Positions 1-7,244 of a DNA stretch of 9,039 nt are shown here, piece after piece. The position numbers and the translations under genes were made by a program. The stretch's first letter is position 1. Every line of letters starts with the position of its first letter. This DNA comes from Flavobacteriaceae bacterium. GTDB taxonomy: Bacteria > Bacteroidota > Bacteroidia > Flavobacteriales > Flavobacteriaceae. Below the pieces are notes generated by a model. That model was given only the letters and a program-made list of their open reading frames with translations, did not search any database and was not told where the DNA came from. The stretch is from NCBI GenBank assembly GCA_947377425.1, contig CANCFZ010000091.1:1-9039 (forward strand). The letters are read 5' to 3'.

Positions 1-765
1 ATGAAAATAGCATTAATACAAACTTCTTTAATTTGGGAAAATCCTAATGAAAATAGGCGTTTAATTCAGTATAAAATCAATGCTATTTCGCAATATGTCG
101 ATTTGATTGTTTTGCCCGAAATGTTTACTTCTGGGTTTACAATGAATCCCAAAAATGTTGCAGAAACTATGCAAGGTGAAACGATTTTGTGGCTTCAAGA
201 TTTGGCAAAAGCTAAAAATTGTGCCATAACAGGAAGTTTAGTGATTGAAGAAAACGGAAAATATTTCAACCGATTGGTTTTTGTTTTTCCAAAGGGTGAA
301 ATTCAATATTATGACAAAAGACATTTATTCACGTTAGCAGGTGAAGACAAAGTTTATACTGCCGGAACTGAAAAATTAATTGTAGAATACAAAGGTTTCA
401 AAATTTGTCCGCTAATTTGTTACGATTTGCGCTTTCCAGTTTTTTCAAGAAATGTTGAGGATTATGATTTATTGATTTATGTTGCCAATTGGCCAAAACC
501 GCGAGTAAACGCTTGGGATATTTTACTCAAAGCAAGAGCCGTAGAAAATATGAGTTATTTAGTTGGTGTAAACCGTGTTGGATTGGACTGTAATAATCAT
601 CAATACAATGGACATTCACAAGCAATAGATTTTCTTGGAAATTGCATGATAGAACCTTATGAAACTGAAGATATTTTTATTGTAGAATTAAACAAAGAAA
701 AAATACTAGAAACAAGAAGTAAACTAGCATTTCTAAACGATAAAGATGATTTTGAAATTTCATGA
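1..765 (+). CDS. yafV: Omega-amidase, nitrilase superfamily (YafV type)
   Basis: A 254-residue carbon-nitrogen hydrolase. The Glu-Lys-Cys triad of the nitrilase superfamily is intact: E40 in VLPEMFTSGF, K106 in YDKRHLF and C140 in ICYDLRFP. The blocks YVANWPKPR (160-168), ARAVEN (178-183) and GVNRVG (189-194), and the total length, match my memory of E. coli YafV closely. That family hydrolyses 2-oxoglutaramate and the 2-oxo-acid amide of methionine salvage to the oxo acid and ammonia, acting in the cytoplasm as a repair or salvage enzyme beside glutamine transaminases. No signal peptide or membrane segment is visible. The ATG is the first base of the window, so its upstream control cannot be seen. 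It stands alone, convergent with the lipoprotein gene, with a shared terminator 12 bases after its stop. Family call is firm; exact substrate is inferred. Confidence 0.93.
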   Translation: MKIALIQTSLIWENPNENRRLIQYKINAISQYVDLIVLPEMFTSGFTMNPKNVAETMQGETILWLQDLAKAKNCAITGSLVIEENGKYFNRLVFVFPKGEIQYYDKRHLFTLAGEDKVYTAGTEKLIVEYKGFKICPLICYDLRFPVFSRNVEDYDLLIYVANWPKPRVNAWDILLKARAVENMSYLVGVNRVGLDCNNHQYNGHSQAIDFLGNCMIEPYETEDIFIVELNKEKILETRSKLAFLNDKDDFEIS

Positions 766-777
766 TTACAAAAAGCA

Positions 778-834
778 ATATTAAACACAAAAGGCACAAA
801 AGTTAAAATCTTTTGTACCTTTTGTGTTTAATAT
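778..834. terminator. Bidirectional intrinsic terminator, 25-bp arms
   Basis: Left arm 778-802 and right arm 810-834 pair at 24 of 25 positions (one C/A mismatch) around a 7-base loop (803-809). The outer stem is AT-only and gives a U-rich run after the hairpin on either strand, so it can stop both the amidase transcript (+) and the lipoprotein transcript (-). The right arm reaches base 834, the last base of the TGA stop codon of the minus-strand lipoprotein gene, so the terminator abuts that coding region with no spacer. Confidence 0.9.
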
Positions 835-2432
835 CATTTACTTAAATCAAACGGTTGTTCCACATCCCAATTGGCACGAACATCAATTTCTTTCGGAAAA
901 TAAATCACTTCTTCGCTCTGGCGCTGTTCAAGAAAACTCCCTGGTGTCCATAATTTATCTTTATTGTCGTCATAAATTAAACGTAGTATATACTTTTTTG
1001 GCTCTAGTAAATCAAAGTTTATAACATTACTTTTTTCAGAAAATTCAGTAGCTAAAATTTCTCCTTTTTCGGTTGTTAACTCAACAATTACTGGAAAACG
1101 TTTTACATTTTCTAATGTAACTTTCAAATTTCCATAATCGGTAGTGTTGTTGGTAGAGAATGAATAAGTCAAAGTATCATTCTTTTTGTCATTAAAATTA
1201 ATTAATGCTCCAGGAAAAATCTTTAAATTATATTTTTCTAAAGGTTCTTTTTTGAAATTAAACTTCAATTGTTGATTGAATTCATCATATTCAGTTGTGA
1301 ATTTAACTTCAGCAGAATCTTTATTAATCAATTTCATCTTCGAAACATCAATTTTAGATAGTGGAATGTTTGAATTAACTGCAAAAATTTCTCTAAAATT
1401 CAAATTACTAGTTTGTTCTGCCGAATAACTAATAGAATCTTTTTTCTGTTCTTTAACTTTTAATGAAAATGTCTTTTTGAATTTATCTTTTGCAACATCT
1501 ATACTTAACGAATCACCTTTAATTCCTCTAAACCAAACTTGTAACGAATCTTTTTTAGGTAATTTAGTCATAACAAACGGAATTATTTCTCCATTTTTCT
1601 TAATGTTAATTTTTACATCTTTTGTATTTCCTTGATAACCCAAAGTAAATTTACTTGCAGAAGCTTGCGATACATTTATAGCTTTAAAGGACATTTCTTC
1701 TTTAAATAATTCTAATTCATAAATTGTATCATTTGGAATTTTAATAAAGTCTTTTAGAAAACCAATTTTATCTGTTTTTGGATCAAATTTGTTGTTTCCA
1801 TTAACATCTTTGATTGCTACAAGTTTGTATTTACCTTGTTTAAGATTTTCAAATTTCCCTAATTTCAAACTGTCTAAAGTATTAGTTACATATCTTGGAA
1901 CTTCTTTGTAAACAACTGAATCATTGTATTTATCATTAGCTTCATAAAGCATAATTGATATATAATCTGCAACTTTTTTCTCAATTGCATCTTTAACTTT
2001 TATTCCTAATGTCAACGAATCAATATGACTTCCTGTAGAAAAAACATATTTGAATTGTTGGTACGGATTTCCTTCATTATTATCTTGAATACTTTTGCCA
2101 AAATTGAAGCTGTAAGTAGTATTAGGGAGTAAAGTATCTTTGATTCTTATATTAATATATTTGCTTGCCGTAGATGGTAAAACCTCAGGCTGACGCTTCA
2201 TTGGTGGCGAAATAATAAGTTGTTTACTTAAATCTTTCAACTTTATGTATTCGTCAAAAGTAATTCTAATTTCTTTTCCGTTAAAATTAGTTGACATGTT
2301 TTTAGGGAAACTTCCAATCATTTTTGGAGCCAAAGTGTCTTTGGCACCACCAGTAATTGTTCCTTTTTTTGCACAACTAATAACCGCAAATACTATAAGA
2401 AGTAAAATATATTTAGAATAACCTTTTTTCAT
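834..2432 (-). CDS. Ig-like domain (Big_5/SbsA-type) lipoprotein
   Basis: A 532-residue exported lipoprotein. The N-terminus from ATG at 2432 (MKKGYSKYILLLIVFAVISC) is a lipoprotein signal with the acylated Cys at residue 20. The frame stays open to a TTG at 2465, but that start would put eleven polar residues before the signal, so the ATG is preferred. After the Cys comes AKKGTITGGAKDTLAP, then an Ig-like block (about residues 36-135) with FPKNMS, ITFDEYI and ISPPMK, typical of SbsA_Ig/Big_5 domains in Bacteroidetes. Two metal-loop-like stretches end beta-rich segments: DVNGNNKFD (about 209-217) and DDNKDK (about 488-493). No acidic surface-export signal follows the Cys, so a periplasm-facing outer-membrane anchor is more likely than surface display (inference). 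Function unknown. It lies 83 bp behind comF on the same strand and probably shares its transcript. Confidence 0.85.
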   Translation of the reverse strand: MKKGYSKYILLLIVFAVISCAKKGTITGGAKDTLAPKMIGSFPKNMSTNFNGKEIRITFDEYIKLKDLSKQLIISPPMKRQPEVLPSTASKYINIRIKDTLLPNTTYSFNFGKSIQDNNEGNPYQQFKYVFSTGSHIDSLTLGIKVKDAIEKKVADYISIMLYEANDKYNDSVVYKEVPRYVTNTLDSLKLGKFENLKQGKYKLVAIKDVNGNNKFDPKTDKIGFLKDFIKIPNDTIYELELFKEEMSFKAINVSQASASKFTLGYQGNTKDVKINIKKNGEIIPFVMTKLPKKDSLQVWFRGIKGDSLSIDVAKDKFKKTFSLKVKEQKKDSISYSAEQTSNLNFREIFAVNSNIPLSKIDVSKMKLINKDSAEVKFTTEYDEFNQQLKFNFKKEPLEKYNLKIFPGALINFNDKKNDTLTYSFSTNNTTDYGNLKVTLENVKRFPVIVELTTEKGEILATEFSEKSNVINFDLLEPKKYILRLIYDDNKDKLWTPGSFLEQRQSEEVIYFPKEIDVRANWDVEQPFDLSK

Positions 2433-2515
2433 CAATTTATTATTTTTCTTAGGACAAAATAACAATTATATTTAGAGGAAATGAAATGTTTTTATTTATA
2501 ATTAACTAAAAATAA

Positions 2516-3196
2516 TTACTGAGTCATCGCCATGCAAACAATACTGACTTTTGAACCAGGAATTTTTAGCAATTCTCGGCTGCATGCTTCCAATGTTGAG
2601 CCAGTTGTAATTACGTCATCAATTAATAAAAAATGTTTGTTGTGGTAACTTTCGTCTAATATTACTCCAAAAATGCTTTCTGCAACTTCACTTCGACCTA
2701 AAAAAGTTTTCTTGGTTTGCGTTTTTGAATAAATATTTCTAACTAAAATGTGGTCATTGTATTTGATATTCATGTTTTTAGATAAAGATTCTCCAAAAGT
2801 TGTAACTTGATTATAGCCACGTTCTTTCAATCGTTTTTTGTGTAAAGGAACTGGAATTATATAATCAACATTATTAATTTCTTTAATGGATTTTAATTCT
2901 TCAGCATACCAATTTCCTATGGCTTCACCAACTTCTTGATGTCCTTTGTATTTTAATTTGTGAATCATTTCTTGAACAATTCCTTTTTTATGAAAATAAA
3001 ACAAAGCCGAAGCAAATTCTATATCAATTCGCCCATAAAATTTGCTGAAAGTTTCATTATTCTTGGTTTTATGATGATTAGTCAACGGAATTTCATGCCT
3101 ACAAGAGGTACAAATCACCTTTTCATCCGATAATAAAAACGAATTACAACCCGCACAGGCATTCGGAAAAAACAAATTAAGGACACTTCGAATCAT
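2516..3196 (-). CDS. comF: ComF family protein, phosphoribosyltransferase-like
   Basis: A 226-residue ComF homologue. A zinc-ribbon-like block opens it, with CAGC and CTSC near residues 14-32 (four Cys in two CxxC pairs). It continues into a type I phosphoribosyltransferase fold with KLKYKGHQEVG (about 80-90), PVPLHKKRLKERGYNQ (about 116-131) and the PRPP-binding loop LLIDDVITTGSTL (about 190-202). The start is ATG at 3196; a TTG one codon upstream (3199) is in frame but unlikely. ComF proteins are linked to DNA uptake and transformation in Gram-positives and in Haemophilus. In Bacteroidetes they are near-universal with no settled role, so competence should not be assumed. It diverges from glyQS and lies upstream of the lipoprotein gene on the same strand. 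Confidence 0.9.
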   Translation of the reverse strand: MIRSVLNLFFPNACAGCNSFLLSDEKVICTSCRHEIPLTNHHKTKNNETFSKFYGRIDIEFASALFYFHKKGIVQEMIHKLKYKGHQEVGEAIGNWYAEELKSIKEINNVDYIIPVPLHKKRLKERGYNQVTTFGESLSKNMNIKYNDHILVRNIYSKTQTKKTFLGRSEVAESIFGVILDESYHNKHFLLIDDVITTGSTLEACSRELLKIPGSKVSIVCMAMTQ

Positions 3197-3267
3197 CAAA
3201 AAACATTTTTTATTCCATAAAAATACAATTTTACAACCAATTTAAAAAAGTTTAAACAACTTCTATG

Positions 3268-3297
3268 TTGAATTTTAATTTCACTTTTATATTTTTG
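3268..3297 (+). promoter_or_regulatory. Bacteroidetes-type promoter of glyQS
   Basis: TTG at 3268-3270, a 19-bp spacer, then TATTTTTG at 3290-3297. This fits the TTG / TAnnTTTG pattern of the Bacteroidetes primary sigma factor with its usual spacing. Transcription would begin a few bases after 3297, around 3300-3304, while the glyQS ATG is at 3305. The predicted mRNA is therefore leaderless or nearly so. Confidence 0.75.
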
Positions 3298-3304
3298 CAC
3301 TATT

Positions 3305-4849
3305 ATGGCAAAACAAGAAGATTTATTTAAAAATGTAGTTTCGCATGCAAAAGAATACGGATTTATTTTTCCGTCAAGCGAAATTTACGACGGTTTGAGT
3401 GCAGTTTACGACTATGCACAAAATGGTGTTGAATTAAAGAAAAACATCCGCGAATATTGGTGGAAAGCAATGGTGCAAATGCACGAAAACATTGTCGGGC
3501 TTGACGCAGCAATCTTAATGCATCCAACAACTTGGAAAGCCTCAGGTCATGTCGATGCTTTCAACGATCCATTAATTGACAACAAAGATTCCAAAAAAAG
3601 ATACAGAGCTGACGTTTTAATTGAGGATTATGCCGAAAAATTAAACCTGAAAGCCAAAAAAGAAATCGAAAAAGCAAAAGTTCGTTTTGGCGATGCTTTT
3701 AATGAACAAGAATTCATTACAACTAACACAAGAGTTGTAGAATATTTGGCTAGAGAAAGAGAAATTCTAGAAAGAATGGGCAAATCTTTGGGTGATGGAA
3801 ACCTAGAAGATGTTAAAGCTTTAATTGAAGAACTAGAGATTGCTGATCCAGAAACTGGTTCGAGAAATTGGACCGAAGTGCGTCAATTTAATTTGATGTT
3901 CGGAACAAAATTGGGAGCTTCTGCTGATACAGCAATGGATTTATACCTTCGTCCAGAAACGGCTCAAGGAATTTTTGTAAATTTCTTAAACGTTCAAAAA
4001 ACGGGTAGAATGAAAATTCCATTCGGAATTGCACAAACTGGTAAAGCTTTTAGAAATGAAATTGTTGCTAGACAATTTATTTTTAGAATGCGTGAATTTG
4101 AACAAATGGAAATGCAATTTTTTGTAAAGCCAGGAGAAGAAATGAAATGGTACGAATACTGGAAAGAAAATCGTCTAAAATGGCATTTGTCATTAGGTTT
4201 AGGTAAGGAAAATTACCGTTTTCATGATCACGAAAAATTAGCACATTATGCCAATGCTGCTGCCGATATCGAATTCAATTTCCCATTTGGATTTAAAGAA
4301 TTAGAAGGAATTCATTCAAGAACTGACTTCGACTTGAAAGCCCACGAACAATTCTCGGGTAAAAAATTACAGTATTTTGATAACGAAACGAATTCTAATT
4401 ATGTTCCTTACGTTGTAGAAACTTCAGTTGGTTTGGATAGAATGTTCTTATCCGTTTTCGCAACTTCATTACAAGAAGAAACTTTGGAAGATGGTTCAAC
4501 AAGAACAGTTTTACGTTTGCCTTCAGTTTTAGCACCGACTAAAGCGGCTGTTTTACCTTTGGTTAAAAAAGACGGACTTCCAGAAATAGCGCAAAGTATA
4601 ATTGATGATTTGAAATGGGATTTTAATGTAGCTTACGACGAAAAAGACGCCGTAGGGAGACGTTATAGAAGACAAGATGCACTTGGAACTCCATTTTGTA
4701 TTACAGTCGATCATCAGACGTTAGAAGATCAAACAGTAACGATTAGACACAGAGATTCAATGAAGCAAGATAGAGTAGCAATTTCTGAATTAAGAGGAAT
4801 TATCAATGAAGAAGTTTCGATGAGAAACTGGTTGATGAGAGCAAAATAA
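3305..4849 (+). CDS. glyQS: Glycine--tRNA ligase, alpha2 dimeric type
   Basis: A 514-residue class II aminoacyl-tRNA synthetase that charges tRNA-Gly with glycine using ATP. It is the single-chain alpha2 form, not the alpha/beta GlyQ+GlyS form. Visible marks are the N-terminal GFIFPSSEIYDG (19-30), RPETAQGIF (216-224), motif 2 around FRNEI (249-253) with the following REFEQMEMQFF (263-273), motif 3 at VGLDRM (375-380), and an anticodon-binding domain from about 405 to the end, starting near LRLPSVLAP. Length is normal and no key residue appears lost. ATG at 3305 is the only sensible start. A consensus promoter ends 7 bases upstream and an intrinsic terminator follows 25 bases after the stop, so it is a single-gene unit. 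It is diverged from comF and convergent with arsR. Confidence 0.97.
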   Translation: MAKQEDLFKNVVSHAKEYGFIFPSSEIYDGLSAVYDYAQNGVELKKNIREYWWKAMVQMHENIVGLDAAILMHPTTWKASGHVDAFNDPLIDNKDSKKRYRADVLIEDYAEKLNLKAKKEIEKAKVRFGDAFNEQEFITTNTRVVEYLAREREILERMGKSLGDGNLEDVKALIEELEIADPETGSRNWTEVRQFNLMFGTKLGASADTAMDLYLRPETAQGIFVNFLNVQKTGRMKIPFGIAQTGKAFRNEIVARQFIFRMREFEQMEMQFFVKPGEEMKWYEYWKENRLKWHLSLGLGKENYRFHDHEKLAHYANAAADIEFNFPFGFKELEGIHSRTDFDLKAHEQFSGKKLQYFDNETNSNYVPYVVETSVGLDRMFLSVFATSLQEETLEDGSTRTVLRLPSVLAPTKAAVLPLVKKDGLPEIAQSIIDDLKWDFNVAYDEKDAVGRRYRRQDALGTPFCITVDHQTLEDQTVTIRHRDSMKQDRVAISELRGIINEEVSMRNWLMRAK

Positions 4850-4874
4850 TATTTTAGACGAATTACTCAAATTG

Positions 4875-4908
4875 AAAAATCCACTATTTATTTAGTGGAT
4901 TTTTTTTG
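4875..4908 (+). terminator. Intrinsic terminator of glyQS
   Basis: A perfect 12-bp stem (4875-4886 with 4893-4904) around a 6-base loop, followed by an uninterrupted T run to 4908. It lies 26 bases after the glyQS stop. The left arm starts with five A, so it may also weakly stop minus-strand transcripts arriving from arsR. Confidence 0.93.
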
Positions 4909-4990
4909 TAATATTAATTCTTGAAAACCAGTTTCTTTATGAGCTAATTGACTTTTAAATTGATTGTTTTAATTGTCATTTATATTTCAG

Positions 4991-5028
4991 TTTTGTCATT
5001 CCAATCGCAGTCGAGAGACTTCTATAAA
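4991..5028. repeat. Fragment resembling a flavobacterial dispersed repeat
   Basis: The string TGTCATTCC, then ATCGCAGTCGAGAGACTTC, resembles the short intergenic repeat I recall from many flavobacterial genomes (roughly GTCATTTCGA..GCAGTCGAGAAATCTC). It is richer in G+C than its surroundings and stops 13 bases before the arsR stop codon, a usual place for such elements. Only one degenerate copy is in the window, so the assignment rests on memory. The rest of 4909-5040 holds nothing I can name. Confidence 0.4.
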
Positions 5029-5040
5029 TTCAAAATTAAG

Positions 5041-5358
5041 TTAATCCTCTTTAGGTAAATTAATCTCGCTCAAAAGAAAACCTTTTACTTTCTCCCAAGT
5101 TTTTAGATTTAACGAATAGTAAATGTTGTTTCCTTTTATTTTTCCGTTGATAAGTTTCACTCTTTTTAGCTCAGAAAGATGTTTAGAAACGGTTGATTGT
5201 GCTAATGGTAACACAACTTGTATATCGCCACAATTTGAAACGGGTGAATCCATTAAAAATTGAATAATTTTCAACCTCGCTGGATTTCCTAATGCTTTCA
5301 ATATATCAGCCATTTCATTGATTTTAAAGGCAAAACCGAATGTTTTAGTAATTCCCAT
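5041..5358 (-). CDS. ArsR/SmtB-family winged-helix repressor
   Basis: A 105-residue DNA-binding regulator. Typical family blocks are ILKALGNPARLKIIQFL (about 19-35), CGDI (43-46), the recognition helix LAQSTVSKHLSELK (52-65), and the wing and NNIYYSLN region (77-84). The start ATG at 5358 fits the MGITKT opening I recall from Bacteroidetes relatives. The alpha3 metal site (ELCVCDL, or CICGDL in relatives) is reduced to one cysteine, C43, in VSNCGDI, so classical arsenic or cadmium sensing by a Cys pair is unlikely; it may respond to another signal or act as an unliganded repressor. There is no metal-resistance gene beside it. It is convergent with glyQS, and its 5' side faces the 756-bp gap before the LytTR regulator. 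Self-regulation is usual for the family. Confidence 0.9.
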   Translation of the reverse strand: MGITKTFGFAFKINEMADILKALGNPARLKIIQFLMDSPVSNCGDIQVVLPLAQSTVSKHLSELKRVKLINGKIKGNNIYYSLNLKTWEKVKGFLLSEINLPKED

Positions 5359-5360
5359 AT

Positions 5361-5856
5361 TGCTATATATAATATTCTATAATTAAATTGTTTCAACTAA
5401 TATTATTTGTTCTTATTGATTAACAATGCCAGCTTTTATTTCAAATAAAGGCATCTTATAAAAGAACGCTTCAAATTTAAAAAAGATTATTAGAAATTCA
5501 TCCTATTTTTTGTCTTTTTTAATATTTTGTTGAAATGAGTAAAATTCATTAGAATATTGATTTTATTAATGTTTACAAACTAATTTTAAAGTGCTATATC
5601 GAAATATTGCCATATTTTTATTATAGAACAAATTAATTTTTAATATTCTCTTCTGATTGTTAATAACCTTGGTTAAATAGGTGTTTTTACAATCTTTATA
5701 TTTGAATCGCTTTTTTTGATTAATTTACTTACAAATGCTTTTTGAAAACCTACTTATTATTTAATACATAATAACATTTGTTTTTCAATAAAATGAGTAT
5801 AATATTTTATATAACAAATAGTTATATGTAAATAATCCTACCGTAAATTGCTATAT
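5361..5856 (+). repeat. Recurring TGCTATAT octamer (three exact copies)
   Basis: Exact copies at 5361-5368, 5592-5599 and 5849-5856, plus a one-mismatch copy TGTTATAT at 5888-5895. The first copy starts three bases upstream of the arsR start codon. The second forms an imperfect dyad, GCTATAT-N4-ATATTGC (5593-5610). I saw no copy in the rest of the window. They could be operator half-sites for the ArsR protein (inference), but A/T-rich octamers can recur by chance. Confidence 0.4.
5426..5454. repeat. Hairpin upstream of arsR
   Basis: ATGCC (5426-5430) pairs with GGCAT (5450-5454). After a 4-base bulge, TTTATT (5435-5440) pairs with AATAAA (5444-5449) around a 3-base loop. If arsR is transcribed from the TAAATTTG box at 5479-5472, this hairpin sits in its leader RNA. 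It has no following T run on either strand, so a terminator role is not favoured. Confidence 0.5.
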
Positions 5857-5952
5857 GACGATAAAATTTATTTTCGTCTTCATTTTTTGTTATATCGTCG
5901 AAAAAGTAGGAATAAACTTCGTTTTAAATGTCTTTTGTCGAGTATTTATTCC
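5836..5952. repeat. Nested and competing inverted repeats
   Basis: TCCTAC (5836-5841) pairs with GTAGGA (5906-5911), and inside it GACGATA (5857-5863) pairs with TATCGTC (5893-5899). A second stem, GGAATAAA (5909-5916) with TTTATTCC (5945-5952), shares bases with the outer arm, so the two folds exclude each other. GACGA (5857-5861) also has an alternative TCGTC partner at 5874-5878. This could be a structured leader or RNA upstream of the LytTR gene, or protein-binding dyads. Confidence 0.4.
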
Positions 5953-6114
5953 GTTTAACTAAAATCGGGTGATTGTTAAAAAAACATAAACCACAATGGT
6001 GCAGATATTCATTAAAACTTTTAATTTCGTGAAGTTGTAAAATGTGTGATTTTGCAATATTTTTAAATAAAAAATAGTCCCAAACTATCCTATTATTTTT
6101 AACCTTGAGTTTGT

Positions 6115-7206
6115 GTGAACTCAGTATCTAATGCTTTACCCCAAAAAGTAAGGCAATTGAAGAATTTTACGTACGTAATTATTGATGACAATCAAGACAA
6201 TGCATTGAAAACTAAAGCTACGGCCGAAAGTTTTCAAAGCTTGCGTTATTTGGCTGTAGCCGATAATTATGATGATGGATTAGATATTGTTTTAGAACAC
6301 AATCCGGATATTATTTTTCTAGAAATAGATCCACTGGATAAAGAATCCAAGTTATCATTACAATTTATCAATGAATTACACCGATACTTAAGCATTGTTC
6401 CTAAGGTTTTTATCACAACAACCAACGATTCTCTTAGTTTAGAAGCGCTTAAATATGGAGTTTTTGACTATTTCATAAAACCGTTAGAATCTAAAGAACT
6501 GCGTAAAAGCTTATTTCGTTTAGAAAAAGAATTTGGCGGTGTATTAATATCGACTGCTGTTCCACAATTAGTTTCTAATATTCCTCCAATTGCTCCTATA
6601 GTAACTACTGAAAATCATGAAACTAAAGTAGAAACTGAAATTAAGGCAATTGAATTAATTGCTACAACAGATGATTCTGAACCAATTCAAGAAATTGAAC
6701 AAGAAATTCCTGAATTAGCTCCAGAAGAATCGGAATCTCAAGAAATTGTTATAAAACCTGAGATAACCGATGAAGAACCAGTTTCAGATGAAAGTATAGT
6801 TGAACTGAAAGAATCCAAAACGGTTTCCTTAGTCCAAACAGAAAACATTAGAGAAAAACCACTTGTTATTTGTGTCAAGTCTTATGGGGACTACCGTTAC
6901 ATAGATGCAACTGATATTTGTTACTTGCAAGCCGATAATAATTCAACCGACATTCACTTGAATACAGGCGAAATGATTACAGCATTTAAAACATTAAAGC
7001 ATTTTGAAGGTGTTATGGCGCATCCATTTGTTAGAATTCATAACAGTTATATAGTTAATATCGATTATGTTTCAAGAATTCACACTGGTAACGCAGTTTG
7101 CCATATAAAAGGAACTACAACTAAACTACCGTTTTCTAAATCTTACAAAGAAAACATTGATGCTATTATTGCTACCATAGCTGCTGGAAATTACTTGGAG
7201 ATATAA
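6115..7206 (+). CDS. LytTR-family response regulator with atypical receiver domain
   Basis: A 363-residue two-domain regulator. The receiver domain is about 19-138 with the acidic pair D24/D25 in VIIDDNQ, the Thr cluster in FITTTND (99-105) and the conserved Lys K122 in YFIKPL. The phospho-acceptor position reads IIFLEI with E70 (GAA at 6322-6324) where the family has Asp. A Glu-rich, low-complexity linker runs 141-247. A LytTR DNA-binding domain follows (about 251-352), with DICYLQADNN and the FVRIHNSYIVNIDYVSRI block (305-322). Start is GTG at 6115: an in-frame stop (TGA, 6106-6108) lies just upstream and there is no ATG before the receiver, so GTG, or less likely the TTG sixteen codons on, must be used. 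The protein is cytoplasmic. LytTR proteins bind direct repeats spaced about two helical turns, and such repeats occur before the next gene, the small peptide, its likely target (inference). Confidence 0.9.
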   Translation: MNSVSNALPQKVRQLKNFTYVIIDDNQDNALKTKATAESFQSLRYLAVADNYDDGLDIVLEHNPDIIFLEIDPLDKESKLSLQFINELHRYLSIVPKVFITTTNDSLSLEALKYGVFDYFIKPLESKELRKSLFRLEKEFGGVLISTAVPQLVSNIPPIAPIVTTENHETKVETEIKAIELIATTDDSEPIQEIEQEIPELAPEESESQEIVIKPEITDEEPVSDESIVELKESKTVSLVQTENIREKPLVICVKSYGDYRYIDATDICYLQADNNSTDIHLNTGEMITAFKTLKHFEGVMAHPFVRIHNSYIVNIDYVSRIHTGNAVCHIKGTTTKLPFSKSYKENIDAIIATIAAGNYLEI

Positions 7207-7244
7207 TATTCAGTTGTATTTATACTTCAAATTTCATCAAGTAT

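Larger units (their letters stand above)
5359..6114. other. 756-bp intergenic region between two divergent regulators
   Basis: No credible protein gene on either strand: stops are dense and only very short frames occur. It separates arsR (leftward) from the LytTR regulator (rightward), so both upstream regions lie here. Contents are three exact TGCTATAT octamers, a hairpin at 5426-5454, nested inverted repeats at 5836-5952, and isolated promoter-like boxes: TATATTTG at 5697-5704 (+) and TAAATTTG at 5479-5472 (-), neither with a well-placed TTG. The stretch 5836-5975 contains more CG dinucleotides than the rest. An unannotated RNA or a long leader is possible but not shown. Confidence 0.6.

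Noticed and set aside
824..1024. Plus-strand 66-codon open frame
   Set aside because: It lies antisense over the 3' end of the lipoprotein gene and inside the terminator; no recognisable domain or plausible start context.
2433..2465. TTG start at 2465 for the lipoprotein gene
   Set aside because: It adds eleven residues before an otherwise ideal lipoprotein signal peptide; ATG at 2432 is preferred.
3197..3199. TTG start one codon upstream for comF
   Set aside because: The ATG directly following is the ordinary choice, and nothing supports the TTG.
3215..3233. comF promoter boxes on the minus strand (TATTTTTA, TAAAATTG)
   Set aside because: Each has one mismatch to TAnnTTTG and no TTG at a fitting distance, so no promoter is called.
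3200..3304. T-box or riboswitch in front of glyQS
   Set aside because: The gap is only 108 bp with a promoter adjacent to the start codon, so no leader RNA exists to fold.
4909..4990. Small gene or RNA between the glyQS terminator and the repeat fragment
   Set aside because: No open frame of useful size and only scattered short A/T matches; nothing supportable.
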